A DNA stretch of 64,000 bases from Spirosoma utsteinense (GTDB lineage Bacteria; Bacteroidota; Bacteroidia; Cytophagales; Spirosomataceae): NCBI RefSeq assembly GCF_014282275.1, contig NZ_VFIA01000009.1:124001-188000 (forward strand). Direction: 5' to 3'. The notes under the pieces were generated by a model, which saw only the letters and a program-made list of their open reading frames with translations, made no database searches and was not told the DNA's origin. Position 1 is the stretch's first letter; each line of letters starts with the position of its first letter. The translations under genes and the position numbers were made by a program. Below, one piece after another: positions 18,039 to 27,081 of this stretch.

Positions 18039-18046
18039 CAAACATA
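18039..18046 (-). promoter_or_regulatory. Candidate -7 element for the chitinase-SDR unit
   Basis: On the minus strand this reads TATGTTTG, fitting TAnnTTTG, 23 nt upstream of the chosen chitinase start. No TTG is found at the expected distance, so support is partial. Confidence 0.35.
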
Positions 18047-18181
18047 CGGGACTATTTGCCAGACAGATGAACAGAACGGCAGGTCGTTGATACGTTAACC
18101 GTTACCGCTGCCCGATTGTGTTGAAAAACCGGATCCAGGCTACCGCTGCCAGGCTGTTCAGACTTTACGGGGCGTAGTGTG

Positions 18182-18197
18182 CCGTAAGCGCTTACGG
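18182..18197. repeat. 16-bp perfect palindrome in the thiM upstream region
   Basis: CCGTAAGCGCTTACGG is self-complementary. It is preceded by GTGTG and followed by TCGGGCTGC, a context similar to 13361-13389, so it may be a remnant of the same intergenic repeat. It lies 41 nt upstream of the -33 box of the thi promoter and could also be an operator. Confidence 0.4.
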
Positions 18198-18238
18198 TCG
18201 GGCTGCTGCATCTGGCTTTTCAAAACAGGAGATTGTGC

Positions 18239-18268
18239 TTGACATACTCCCGCCATACCCTACCTTTG
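18239..18268 (+). promoter_or_regulatory. thi operon promoter, Bacteroidota housekeeping type
   Basis: TTG at 18239-18241, a 19-nt spacer, then TACCTTTG at 18261-18268: an exact match to the TTG-N19-TAnnTTTG consensus. Transcription should begin near 18275, which is where the first helix of the riboswitch starts. Confidence 0.85.
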
Positions 18269-18274
18269 CCAAAC

Positions 18275-18361
18275 AACTTTAGGGGTGTCAGTACCGATCT
18301 GGTCTGACTGAGAGGATACCCTCATTACCTGATGCAGCTCATACTGCCGTAGGGAAAAGTT
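18275..18361 (+). ncRNA. TPP riboswitch (THI element)
   Basis: The aptamer binds thiamine pyrophosphate and lowers expression of the downstream salvage genes. Conserved parts are visible: GGGGTGTC at 18282-18289, CTGAGAGGATACCC around 18308-18321, ACCTGATGCAGCTCATACTG across 18327-18347, and the closing GTAGGGAAAAGTT. Helix P1 pairs 18275-18280 with 18356-18361. Downstream, TGCTGTT (18392-18398) can pair with AACAGCA (18411-18417) directly before the ATG at 18420, suggesting translational control; that part is inference. Confidence 0.95.
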
Positions 18362-18419
18362 CATGAGCCGCATCCCGCTCCCTCCTGAAGTTGCTGTTAC
18401 TGATTTAATCAACAGCATC

Positions 18420-19235
18420 ATGTCTCAAACTTCTCAAATTCCTCAATCGATCTGGGCCGATATTCTGCGGATACGCTATCAGTCACCACTTATCCACAGC
18501 ATCACCAACTTTGTGGTGATGAACAACACGGCTAATGCACTGCTGGCGCTGGGGGCTTCACCCGCCATGGTGCATGCGCCGGAGGAAGTGGAAGAGTTTG
18601 TATCCATTTCCAGTGCGCTGGTCGTCAACATCGGCACGCTGGATGCTAATTTCGTCGAGGGAATGCGGCTCGCCATGCGCCAGGCTAAAGCCCTGAACAA
18701 GCCCATCATTTTCGATCCGGTGGGCGTAGGGGCTACTACTTATCGGAATCGGGTTAGTGAAGAACTGCTGGCGCTGGCGTCACCCACGGTGATACGGGGG
18801 AATGCGTCCGAGATTATGGCGCTGGCCGGTTTGAATGCCCAGACCAAGGGTGTCGACAGTCTCTACGGCTCAGAGGCTGCCATTGATGCCGCTCGGCGGT
18901 TGAGCGCCATTTGGGGTAGTGTGGTCGTTGTTAGTGGAGAGAAAGACTATATCATTCAGGGCGAACAGCTGGCTACGGTAGCCAACGGCCACCCGCTCAT
19001 GACCAAAGTAACGGGTATGGGCTGTACCGCAACCGCCTTAGTGGGCGCTTTTACTGCCGTCAATTCCGATTATTTTCAGGCTGCGGCCCACGCTATGGTC
19101 GTCACAGGCATTGCGGGAGAGATAGCGGCTGCCTCAAAACTGGCACCCGGCAGTTTACAACTCAACTTTCTCGACGCTTTGTACGAACTGACCGAAGGCG
19201 CTATCACCGACCGGTATCAACTGACCATCGGGTGA
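18420..19235 (+). CDS. thiM: Hydroxyethylthiazole kinase
   Basis: Phosphorylates 4-methyl-5-(2-hydroxyethyl)thiazole for thiamine salvage. The start at 18420 gives 271 residues and aligns SPLIHSITN and ANALLALGASPAMV at the positions usual for ThiM; the upstream in-frame ATG at 18363 touches the riboswitch P1 helix. The IRGNASE segment and the C-terminal GMGCTATAL (ATP/catalytic Cys loop) are intact. First gene of a four-gene unit; its last four bases overlap thiE. Confidence 0.96.
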   Translation: MSQTSQIPQSIWADILRIRYQSPLIHSITNFVVMNNTANALLALGASPAMVHAPEEVEEFVSISSALVVNIGTLDANFVEGMRLAMRQAKALNKPIIFDPVGVGATTYRNRVSEELLALASPTVIRGNASEIMALAGLNAQTKGVDSLYGSEAAIDAARRLSAIWGSVVVVSGEKDYIIQGEQLATVANGHPLMTKVTGMGCTATALVGAFTAVNSDYFQAAAHAMVVTGIAGEIAAASKLAPGSLQLNFLDALYELTEGAITDRYQLTIG

Positions 19236-19855
19236 ACAGGCTCTATCTGGTAACCGACGGGCCCATTGCCCGACAGGCCGGGCATACCCTGCCTTATGTC
19301 GTAGAGGAAGCTTGCCGGGCGGGCGTTCGGTGGGTGCAGCTTCGGGAGAAAGACCTGTCGACGCGCGATTTTCTGGACGTGGCCACCCAGCTGAAACGCA
19401 TCACCCAAGCGTATGAGGCCCGACTAATCATCAATGACCGTGTCGATATTGCGCTCGCTGTTGATGCCGACGGCGTGCACGTGGGTCAGGACGATATGCC
19501 CCATGCGCTGGTCCGCAGGTTGATCGGACCCAACCGGATCATCGGCCTGTCGGTCAACACGCTTGCCGAGCTGGAGGCCGCCCGCGACACCGATCTGGAT
19601 TATTTTGGGGTAGCAACCATCTTTCCTACCGGCACCAAGCCGGATACATCGAGCCTGCTGGGGCTGGCCGGTTTACGGGTCATTTGCCAGCGCGCTAACC
19701 GGCCTACTTTTGCCATTGGGGGGATCAACGCAGCTACTATTCAGTCGATCCGGGAGACTGGCGCAACCGGTGCCGCCGTGGTTTCGGCCATTTGCGGCCA
19801 TCCGTCGCCCTACGAAGCCACCCGGGCCCTTATTAAACTGCTGGACAATGGATAG
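19232..19855 (+). CDS. thiE: Thiamine-phosphate synthase
   Basis: Joins HMP pyrophosphate and thiazole phosphate to make thiamine phosphate. 207 residues, normal for ThiE, starting with GTG in a GTGA overlap with thiM. Family motifs are present: VQLREKD (pyrophosphate binding), INDRVDIALAVDADGVHVGQDD, and GGINAAT near the C-terminus. A usual TT[KS] loop is represented by the IFPTGTKPD segment. The overlap implies translational coupling with thiM under riboswitch control. Confidence 0.96.
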   Translation: MNRLYLVTDGPIARQAGHTLPYVVEEACRAGVRWVQLREKDLSTRDFLDVATQLKRITQAYEARLIINDRVDIALAVDADGVHVGQDDMPHALVRRLIGPNRIIGLSVNTLAELEAARDTDLDYFGVATIFPTGTKPDTSSLLGLAGLRVICQRANRPTFAIGGINAATIQSIRETGATGAAVVSAICGHPSPYEATRALIKLLDNG

Positions 19856-19919
19856 GGCGGTAGTAGGCTCTTACTCGTTACACCGCTCACGCTCAGTCAC
19901 TTTTTCACTCATTTAACCC

Positions 19920-20726
19920 ATGAAAACGTACAAACGCGCGCTCACCATTGCCGGCTCCGATAGCGGGGGAGGGGCTGGTGTTCAGGCCGATCTGAAAACA
20001 TTTGCGGCTTTGGGCTGCTATGGAATGTCGGTTATCACTGCCCTGACGGCGCAGAATACGGTGGCCGTAACAGGCATCATGCCGGTGCCGCCCGCCTTCA
20101 TTGCCGAGCAGATTAAGGCCGTGCTGGGCGACATCGGTACCGATGCGGTGAAGATCGGGATGCTCCACTCGGCGGAGGTTATCGTGGAAGTCGCTAAAAC
20201 GCTGGCCGAACTGGGGGTTGGAAACATTGTGCTGGACCCCGTGATGGTGGCTAAAAGTGGGGATAAACTCCTCCAGGATGAGGCCGTCGACGCGCTAAAA
20301 ACGTGGCTCCTGCCGATGGCTTCCGTCGTTACGCCCAATCTGCCCGAAGCCAGCGTACTCCTGGGGAGACCCGTTGAGTCCACCGCCGATATGGAGCCGG
20401 CAGCCGTGGACCTGGCCAGACTATGTCCGGGCGCGATCCTGGTAAAAGGCGGGCATCTGACAACAGTCGAAAGTACCGACCTGCTCTACCTCTCGGCCCA
20501 CGAGCAGTATTCATTTCCTACGGCCCGTATCCAAACGGGTAACTCCCACGGGACAGGCTGTACACTTTCGTCGGCCATTGCGGCCGGGCTGGCCCGTGGG
20601 CTATCGGTTGTCGACGCTGTTGCTGCCGCTAAAGACTACCTCACGCAGGCACTGCAAATGGGCGCTGTGTATAAACTGGGCCATGGCCACGGACCCGTCC
20701 ACCATTTTTTTAACGTCTGGCAATAA
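19920..20726 (+). CDS. thiD: Hydroxymethylpyrimidine/phosphomethylpyrimidine kinase
   Basis: Phosphorylates HMP twice to HMP pyrophosphate, the second substrate of ThiE. 268 residues with the PfkB/ribokinase fold: AGSDSGGGAGVQADLK near the N-terminus, VLDPVMVAKSG in the middle and the anion-hole GNSHGTGCT with the catalytic Cys region near the C-terminus. It lies 64 nt after thiE and 6 nt before tenA, in the same orientation. Confidence 0.96.
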   Translation: MKTYKRALTIAGSDSGGGAGVQADLKTFAALGCYGMSVITALTAQNTVAVTGIMPVPPAFIAEQIKAVLGDIGTDAVKIGMLHSAEVIVEVAKTLAELGVGNIVLDPVMVAKSGDKLLQDEAVDALKTWLLPMASVVTPNLPEASVLLGRPVESTADMEPAAVDLARLCPGAILVKGGHLTTVESTDLLYLSAHEQYSFPTARIQTGNSHGTGCTLSSAIAAGLARGLSVVDAVAAAKDYLTQALQMGAVYKLGHGHGPVHHFFNVWQ

Positions 20727-20732
20727 ACCCGT

Positions 20733-21383
20733 ATGAACTTCACGGAACAACTCTGGCAGGATATCCAGCCCATCTACGACGCTATACTAAATCACGGGTT
20801 TGTGGACGAATTGATGACGGGTCGTTTGCCGTCGGCTACGTTCCAGTACTACATCCAGCAGGACGCGCTCTACCTGACCGATTTCAGCCGGGCGCTGAAT
20901 CAACTGGCTGCGCGGGCCGCTACCGCCGACGATAGTCTGCAATTCACGCAGTTTGCGCAAAACGCCATTCTCGTGGAGCGGGGGCTGCACGAAACCTATT
21001 TCGCGCTGTACGACATTCAGCCCGAAACGGCGAAGATGCCTGCCTGCTTTGCCTATACGAATTACCTGCTGGCAACCACCTCGCTCCAATCGGTAGCCGT
21101 GGGAGCCGCGGCTGTTCTGCCCTGTTTCTGGATATACCGCGAGGTAGGAAAGTACATCTATCGGCAAGCCATCCGGGAAAACCCCTATCGCTCCTGGATC
21201 GACACGTATGCGGGTGAAGCCTTCGATCTGTCGGTGACCCAGATGCTGGCCCTGACCGATCGGTTTGCTGAAGCTGCGAGTCCGGTGGAGCAGGATCGCA
21301 TGCGGGACGCGTTTCGCATGGCGAGTCGGCTGGAGTGGTACTTCTGGAATGATGCTTATACCCGGCACCGGTGGCTGGTATGA
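20733..21383 (+). CDS. tenA: Aminopyrimidine aminohydrolase / thiaminase II
   Basis: Recovers HMP from degraded thiamine by hydrolysing aminopyrimidines. 216 residues, the full TenA length. Catalytic positions known from TenA are present: D44, the nucleophile cysteine C131 in LPCFWIY, and E201 near the C-terminus. Start is 6 nt after thiD. With thiM, thiE and thiD it completes a salvage-only set; thiC, thiG, thiS and thiO are not nearby, so de novo synthesis, if present, is encoded elsewhere. Confidence 0.95.
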   Translation: MNFTEQLWQDIQPIYDAILNHGFVDELMTGRLPSATFQYYIQQDALYLTDFSRALNQLAARAATADDSLQFTQFAQNAILVERGLHETYFALYDIQPETAKMPACFAYTNYLLATTSLQSVAVGAAAVLPCFWIYREVGKYIYRQAIRENPYRSWIDTYAGEAFDLSVTQMLALTDRFAEAASPVEQDRMRDAFRMASRLEWYFWNDAYTRHRWLV

Positions 21384-21491
21384 TCGCCATTCTGTAAAAA
21401 CATCGGCCAGGAAAGTACAAACAGGATAACCAGACCGGGCGTACTTCTACGGAATAAGGCAGGCGTTTACCCCTGAATGGTATCTAAACTG

Positions 21492-21522
21492 TTGACATAC
21501 AGTAGGTAATGGTGTAGATTTC
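21492..21522 (+). promoter_or_regulatory. Candidate promoter of the 244-residue membrane protein gene
   Basis: TTG at 21492-21494, a 20-nt spacer, then TAGATTTC at 21515-21522, one base and one spacer position away from the consensus. It lies 22 nt upstream of the ATG. Confidence 0.45.
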
Positions 21523-21544
21523 CTTATACTAAACCTCAATCGCC

Positions 21545-22279
21545 ATGAATGTCAACGCTACGCTTACCGCAACCGATACGCCGGAAGAACCCTTGTTCGA
21601 AGAACTGAGCACCGCTAATCAGCTTGTCAAAACCGGGCTGGGTGCATTGATGTTCACCGGTTGGCTGCTGCTTTTTGTTTGCGGTATGAGCTTGAACTCC
21701 AGCGCCTACCGGGACCTGATCTTTCATGAAGGCGTGTTCAATACCAAATACCTGTTGTTATATGCGGCTACGTTTACCCCTATCAACGTAGCTATATTGT
21801 CGGCGCTGGCGGGAGTACTGGGCGGCTTTGCGAGTAACCTGGCAGCCAGTAACGAATTCCATTACAGACGTTCTAAACCGATCGACCCGGAATCGGAAGA
21901 GTTCAATAGTTACGTGTACATGACCGAGAACCCGCTGGTGTCCATGTTACGGGGGTTTATTACCTACCTGATCTTCATTGCCGGATCATACCTGACCAAT
22001 TTTACGACCTCCGTCGATCCCGCAAACAATGGCAACTTCATCGGCCTGTCGGCATCGTCCTACTTCAAATTTGCCGTATCGGTGTCCTTATTGGCGTATC
22101 TGGCAGGATATGATCCATCGCGGATGAAGAGCCTGGTGAACTCGGTTGGCTTTGCCAAAAAAGACCCGGCCACGCCCACGCGGGGTACGGTCGTAACCCA
22201 CCAGACTACCGAAAGCCTTCAGGTCGCCACGACCGGGGTACCGCCGGCGCTCAATGGACAACCCGCGAAGACTGTCTGA
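21545..22279 (+). CDS. Membrane protein of unknown function
   Basis: 244 residues with four predicted membrane segments, at about 29-50, 68-98, 133-152 and 170-186, and cytoplasmic-looking hydrophilic ends. The C-terminal 45 residues are rich in Thr, Pro and Ala and probably unstructured. Some Asn, Gly and Ser residues inside the segments could suggest a channel or sensor, but I recognise no family. It is transcribed alone, between the thiamine unit and the M61 peptidase. Confidence 0.8.
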   Translation: MNVNATLTATDTPEEPLFEELSTANQLVKTGLGALMFTGWLLLFVCGMSLNSSAYRDLIFHEGVFNTKYLLLYAATFTPINVAILSALAGVLGGFASNLAASNEFHYRRSKPIDPESEEFNSYVYMTENPLVSMLRGFITYLIFIAGSYLTNFTTSVDPANNGNFIGLSASSYFKFAVSVSLLAYLAGYDPSRMKSLVNSVGFAKKDPATPTRGTVVTHQTTESLQVATTGVPPALNGQPAKTV

Positions 22280-22440
22280 CGGACTGGCTTTTTGAGTTCG
22301 ATGCCGGTTGCACACGGGCGACAGCGGGTAGCGACTATCGGCCACCGCTCATCCCTGAATAATTCCGAATGAACCATGTGCTTTCAGGCGTGTTGCTGAT
22401 TCGGCTACTTTGCGGCTGTTTTGTTTCATCAACTCGCTTT

Positions 22441-24237
22441 ATGAAGATCATACGCCTTCTTGTACTGGCTTCGGCCACGCTTTTTGCCCAGCTCACGTTT
22501 GCCAAACCGGGTCTGCCGCTGGTCTATGAAATCAACCTCAACGACCGGGCCGACGACCAGTTCAAGGTGACACTGCACGTGGCTGGACTGACCGCCGACA
22601 ATGCCATTTACCAGTTTGCGTCTACTGCGCCCGGAACCTACCAGATCATGGATATTGGCCGGTATGTAAAGTCGTTCAAAGCCCTCGATGCGAAAGGTCG
22701 TGCGCTGAAAACCGAGCAGGTTTCTACCAATCAGTGGAAACTTGACCAGCCGAAAAAGGTCAGAACGATCCAGTATAGCATTGCCGAGACATGGGATACG
22801 CCGGTGAACGAGCACAAGCCGTACAACATGTGCGGCACCTCTATTGAAAAAGATCACGTGCTCATCAACGGGCAGGGCGTGTTCGGCTTCCCGAGCGGGA
22901 TGCAGACGGCTCCCATTGAAGTGAAAATCGACTACCCCACCGAATGGGCCGTGGGTACGGCGCTGGAGAAAAATAATAAGGGTTATTTCGTGGCTGCTAA
23001 CTACGACCGGATCGTGGATTCGCCCATCCTGCTCGGTCGCCTGACTAAAGCCACCACGACCGTAGCCGGCGCGCAGATCGATGTGTATACCTATTCGAAG
23101 ACCGACAAGATCAAGTCCGATCAACTGCTGGAGAACATGCAGTCGATGCTCAACGCAGCCGGTAAGTTTCTAAAGCAGCTTCCCGTCAAGCGCTATACCT
23201 TCCTGTATCATTTCGAAGATCAGGACTGGGGTGCCTGGGAGCACTCGTACAGCTCGGAGTATGTAATTCGGGAAGAAGAGTTCTCGAAAAAACTGGCCGA
23301 CAACATGACTTCGATTGCCGCCCACGAGTTTTTCCACGTCGTTACTCCGCTGAACATCCACAGCGAGATCATTCAGCAGTTCAACTTTGTAACGCCTACG
23401 CCCTCCGAACATTTGTGGCTGTACGAAGGGGTGACCGAATGGGCCAGCGACGCCATGCAGCTGCGCGGTCAGCTCATGGACTTGCCTACGTATCTCGATG
23501 AGCTAACGCAGAAAATTGCTTACGACAAAAGCGTCGATACGACCTATAGCCTCAGCAAATTAGGCCTGACCTGCTATACCGACGAGGGCCAGCGGCAGTA
23601 TGGCAATATCTACGCCCGCGGGGCGCTGGTGGCCGGTTTGCTGGATATTCGTTTGCTTGAACTGTCGAACGGCAAGCGGGGTCTGCGGGAGGTTGTCAAC
23701 GAGCTGGCTATGACTTACGGACCTGACAAAGCCTTCCCTGAAAAAGAATTCTTCGCCGTTTTTACGCAAAAGACATACCCGGAGATCGCTGATTTTTTCA
23801 ATCGTTACGTGAAAGCCACTGAACCACTACCCTTCGCCGACTATTACCGGAAGCTGGGTATTACGTATACGCCAAGTGTGAACACAGGCCAGAAAGTGCC
23901 TTATATGGGCATGGGAGCCAATTTTGTTGACAATAAATTTTTGCTGACAACCCTGAGCGATTCGCTTCGCAAAGCGGGTTTGCAGGAGAAAGACGAGTGG
24001 ATCGCTTATAACGGGCAGCCTGTAACAGGCGAAACGTTCCGCGCCATTCAGGATGAACTCAAGAAACAGAAAGTGGGTGATGTGTATGAGCTGACGGTTA
24101 GACGAGACGGGCAGGAGATAAAGGCTAAAAGTACGGTCTCGGAAAAAGAACTCGTGCAGAAATACCAGTTTCAACCTGACCCGCAGGCAACCCCTCAGCA
24201 ACTGCAATTCCGCGAGGTATGGCAGCGTAACTTTTGA
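22441..24237 (+). CDS. M61 family peptidase (glycyl aminopeptidase type) with PDZ domain
   Basis: 598 residues from the ATG at 22441, which begins a signal peptide (cleavage near TFA-KP); an upstream ATG at 22369 adds a second hydrophobic stretch and is less likely. The M61 arrangement is clear: N-terminal beta domain, thermolysin-like catalytic domain with H295-E-F-F-H299 and the downstream ligand in the LYEGVTEW segment, and a C-terminal PDZ region (about 500-580). M61 enzymes remove N-terminal Gly or Ala from peptides; export points to periplasmic peptide use. Confidence 0.93.
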   Translation: MKIIRLLVLASATLFAQLTFAKPGLPLVYEINLNDRADDQFKVTLHVAGLTADNAIYQFASTAPGTYQIMDIGRYVKSFKALDAKGRALKTEQVSTNQWKLDQPKKVRTIQYSIAETWDTPVNEHKPYNMCGTSIEKDHVLINGQGVFGFPSGMQTAPIEVKIDYPTEWAVGTALEKNNKGYFVAANYDRIVDSPILLGRLTKATTTVAGAQIDVYTYSKTDKIKSDQLLENMQSMLNAAGKFLKQLPVKRYTFLYHFEDQDWGAWEHSYSSEYVIREEEFSKKLADNMTSIAAHEFFHVVTPLNIHSEIIQQFNFVTPTPSEHLWLYEGVTEWASDAMQLRGQLMDLPTYLDELTQKIAYDKSVDTTYSLSKLGLTCYTDEGQRQYGNIYARGALVAGLLDIRLLELSNGKRGLREVVNELAMTYGPDKAFPEKEFFAVFTQKTYPEIADFFNRYVKATEPLPFADYYRKLGITYTPSVNTGQKVPYMGMGANFVDNKFLLTTLSDSLRKAGLQEKDEWIAYNGQPVTGETFRAIQDELKKQKVGDVYELTVRRDGQEIKAKSTVSEKELVQKYQFQPDPQATPQQLQFREVWQRNF

Positions 24238-24467
24238 TACTCCCCGGCTAAAGCGCGGAGGATTCTTGAGTCAGATACGGACTAACGCCCCGTCTTACCG
24301 CTCAACGGATAAGGCTTCCCGGAGCGGGCTGATCGTTGGCCGATCAGCCCGCTCCGGATAAACGCCGTAACTGTATAATCCGACCTTCGTCAGCCAGAGC
24401 CTGCCTGACGAAAACGATTCTGAAGCAGTCCCTTGTTACAAACCTGACCGCCGGTTGAAGCGCCGGT
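24238..24467. other. Intergenic with a 17-bp palindrome
   Basis: 230 nt without a gene. A hairpin with perfect arms 24319-24335 and 24341-24357 (loop TTGGC) probably acts as a transcription stop after the M61 gene, though no T tract follows. Confidence 0.6.
24319..24357. terminator. Strong hairpin, 17-bp perfect stem
   Basis: CCGGAGCGGGCTGATCG pairs with its exact complement across a 5-nt loop. It lies between the M61 gene (+) and a small minus-strand gene, 82 nt after the M61 stop. Confidence 0.55.
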
Positions 24468-24770
24468 TCAGTTTAGACAAAAGGACGCTTTTCGGCTGAT
24501 CCTGCGTTGTGTCGATTTGAGCAGGAAGCCTTCGGCAATAAGCATCGACTCGGCCAGGAATTCTACTACGTCCCGCTCATAGGCTTCTATGACAGCATCG
24601 ACGCAGAAGGTAGCGGCCTGAAACATCAGCATGGACCGATGAAGGGGCAGGCGTTCCCGAATACCTGGCTTAAGTACAACAACAATCATTTCTCCATCCC
24701 TCACCATATAGGCGTCGGCGACAAAGTCAAGTTTAGTTACGGCGGATAATTGACAAGCAAGTAAGGACAT
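24468..24770 (-). CDS. Small hypothetical protein
   Basis: 100 residues with codon choice like that of the neighbouring genes (many GCC, CTG, GTC, GAC), which is the main reason to accept it over the overlapping plus-strand frame at 24507-24749. No signal peptide or membrane segment; the middle part (MIVVVLKPGIRERL, then DVVEFLAESMLIAEG) could be an alpha/beta fold. I do not recognise a family. Divergent from the small lipoprotein-like frame at 24820. Confidence 0.45.
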   Translation of the reverse strand: MSLLACQLSAVTKLDFVADAYMVRDGEMIVVVLKPGIRERLPLHRSMLMFQAATFCVDAVIEAYERDVVEFLAESMLIAEGFLLKSTQRRISRKASFCLN

Positions 24771-24819
24771 GCGAACTGGTTGTTTCTTTGTTTTCTGCTA
24801 AATTAGTCAAATATCTAAT

Positions 24820-24933
24820 ATGAGTAACATAAGGTTTAAATATCTATTTATCGGTTCATTGATGGGGTGGTTGTTGTTATCGAGTTGCTTTGGCTGGCTC
24901 TCTGGCGGTGGGGTGCTCCGGGAGAATGAGTAG
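24820..24933 (+). pseudogene. Short lipoprotein-like frame, probably truncated
   Basis: 37 codons. The start is a basic N-terminus, then a hydrophobic stretch ending in LLSSC, a good lipobox, followed by only 14 residues before TAG. Reading on in the same frame gives a second TAG at 24937, then an open stretch 24949-25062 that contains the family D palindrome. This suggests a small lipoprotein gene broken by stops, but it could also be a genuine tiny lipoprotein. Confidence 0.35.
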
Positions 24934-24997
24934 CTATAGCACCTAAGCATGAACATCACGGAAGAGCCATTTAAGGATGGCTGTATTGCTTTTCCGG

Positions 24998-25023
24998 GGT
25001 GTCAGATCCTCAGACCCGACACC
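24998..25023. repeat. Family D palindrome, copy 1
   Basis: A 26-nt near-palindrome GGTGTC...GACACC. Its reverse complement differs from the copy at 27089-27114 at only a few positions. The two copies lie upstream and downstream of the S9 peptidase gene. Confidence 0.75.
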
Positions 25024-25159
25024 ATTTTCTACTACTTCTATATGCCTTTCGCTAAATCATAGGTAGCGAGTTGTGCGTCAGCGGTTTCGCTCAATCATTT
25101 TATGGTATATTCGACGGACTGGCTATATCTTGCCAGCGTCCACTAAACTTGATAACAGA

Positions 25160-27073
25160 ATGAAACGTCAACTTATTTCGGGTGTACTGCTGATCGCCAG
25201 CTTCACACTGGCCGTTGTAGTGGCTGTGGCCGACCCGGCTCCTAAACGGGCTGCTCCCAAAAAATACACGATCGAGCAGTTTATGAAAACCATCCGCTTT
25301 GGTGGGGCCGACATCGCTCCCGATGAGCAGACGGTTCTTTTCAGCAGCAACCAGGATGGCGTGTTCAATCTGTATGAGGTGCCGTTTGCAGGCGGGCAAC
25401 CCAAGCAGCTGACGTCGTCGAAGACCAACGCGATTTTTGCTATTGGCTATCTTCCCGATGGGCGTATCCTGTACAGTAGTGACCAGGGTGGCAACGAACT
25501 GAACCATATCTACCTGCGTGAGAAGAGTGGAGCTGTTTCTGATCTTACCCCCGCGGGTAAAGCTAAATACCAGTTCAGCGGCTTGAGTCACGACCGCAAG
25601 AGCTTCTTTTACCAGTCCAATCAGCGAAGCCCATCGGCCTATGATATGTATGAGATGGATATAGCCACGCTGAAACCGAAGATGATCTTCGAAAATCCCG
25701 GTGGCTTTTTTCCCGGCGACGTTTCGCCCGACAGACGGTACATTGCCCTGTCGAAGCCGTCAACTACCGCCAACAGTGATGTCTATCTGTACGATGCCCG
25801 GACCAAAGAGACAACGTTGCTAACCAAACACGAGGGTGAGGTGAACAACGGACCGGAAGGATTCACGCCCGACGGGAAAAGGCTGCTGATCTCGACCGAC
25901 GAAGGCAACGAGTTTTCGTATGTGAAGGCCTATGATCTGGCAACGGGCAAGAGCGACATTCTTGATAAAGCCGCCTGGGACATCTCAGCCGACTACCTGT
26001 CGCACAAGGGCCGCTACCGCGTTGTGTCGATCAACAACGACGCGCGTACCGAACTGAAAATTATTGACACCCGCAGCAACAAGTCCGTTACGCTGCCTGC
26101 CTTGCCCGGTGGCGACGTTACCGGGGTGAGTATCGGCGATAGCGAGAACCGGATGATCTTCTTTGTCAACAGCTCCAACTCGCCGGCAACCTTGTATTCC
26201 TACGATTTTGAGTCGAGCAAAGCTACGCCCCTGATCCGCGGGCTAAACCCCGAGATAAGCCCCAGCGATATGGTATCGGGCGAGGTAATTCGGTACAAGT
26301 CATTCGACGGAATGGAGATACCCGCCCTGTTGTATAAGCCGAAGGATATGCCTGCCGGTCAGAAATTACCGGCCATTCTGTCGATTCACGGCGGGCCGGG
26401 CGGCCAGACACGGTTAACCTATTCGCCCCTGGTGCAGTATCTGGTTAACAGCGGTTATGTGGTACTGGCGGTCAACAACCGGGGCAGTTCGGGTTACGGC
26501 AAAACGTTTTACGCAGCCGACGATCGCAAACATGGCGATGCTGACCTGCGCGACTGTGTCGAGTCGAAAAAAGCGCTGGTGGCTACCGGCTATGTCGATC
26601 CGGCTAAAATTGGTATTATGGGTGGTTCCTACGGCGGCTACATGACGCTGGCCGGACTCGCGTTCACGCCTGATGAGTTTGCCGTGGGTGTCGATATTTT
26701 CGGCGTAGCCAACTGGCTCCGCACGCTGAACAGTATGCCCGAATGGTGGGGGCCACAGCGGGAGTCGATGTTCAAAGAAATTGGTCACCCGAAAACCGAT
26801 TCGGTAGCCCTTTACAACAAGTCGCCCCTGTTCCATACGGAGCGTATCAAAAAGCCGCTGCTGGTAATTCAGGGCGCTAACGATCCGCGCGTACTAAAGA
26901 TCGAATCGGACGAAATTGTGGCAAACGTGAAGAAAAACGGCGTACCGGTCGAGTACGTTACCTTCCCGGACGAGGGTCATGGCTTTGTAAAAAAAGAAAA
27001 CGAGATCACGGCCTATAAAGCCGTCAGGGAATTTCTGGACAAATACCTGCGCGGCTCGGGGCTGGTCAGGTGA
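25160..27073 (+). CDS. S9 family peptidase (dipeptidyl/acylaminoacyl peptidase type), exported
   Basis: 637 residues from the ATG at 25160, which opens a signal peptide; the in-frame start at 25073 adds 29 residues without one. The N-terminal half is a WD/PD40-like beta-propeller (repeats such as LYDARTKETTLLTKHEGEV). The C-terminal alpha/beta hydrolase holds the triad S490 (in GGSYGG), D575 (GANDPRV) and H607 (EGHGF). Such enzymes cleave dipeptides or acylated residues from peptides. It stands alone between two copies of the family D palindrome. Confidence 0.95.
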   Translation: MKRQLISGVLLIASFTLAVVVAVADPAPKRAAPKKYTIEQFMKTIRFGGADIAPDEQTVLFSSNQDGVFNLYEVPFAGGQPKQLTSSKTNAIFAIGYLPDGRILYSSDQGGNELNHIYLREKSGAVSDLTPAGKAKYQFSGLSHDRKSFFYQSNQRSPSAYDMYEMDIATLKPKMIFENPGGFFPGDVSPDRRYIALSKPSTTANSDVYLYDARTKETTLLTKHEGEVNNGPEGFTPDGKRLLISTDEGNEFSYVKAYDLATGKSDILDKAAWDISADYLSHKGRYRVVSINNDARTELKIIDTRSNKSVTLPALPGGDVTGVSIGDSENRMIFFVNSSNSPATLYSYDFESSKATPLIRGLNPEISPSDMVSGEVIRYKSFDGMEIPALLYKPKDMPAGQKLPAILSIHGGPGGQTRLTYSPLVQYLVNSGYVVLAVNNRGSSGYGKTFYAADDRKHGDADLRDCVESKKALVATGYVDPAKIGIMGGSYGGYMTLAGLAFTPDEFAVGVDIFGVANWLRTLNSMPEWWGPQRESMFKEIGHPKTDSVALYNKSPLFHTERIKKPLLVIQGANDPRVLKIESDEIVANVKKNGVPVEYVTFPDEGHGFVKKENEITAYKAVREFLDKYLRGSGLVR

Positions 27074-27081
27074 TGGGTTGC

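Noticed and set aside
24507..24749. 80-codon plus-strand frame
   Set aside because: It overlaps the minus-strand 100-residue frame, whose codon use fits the genome better; only one can be real and the evidence favours the minus strand.
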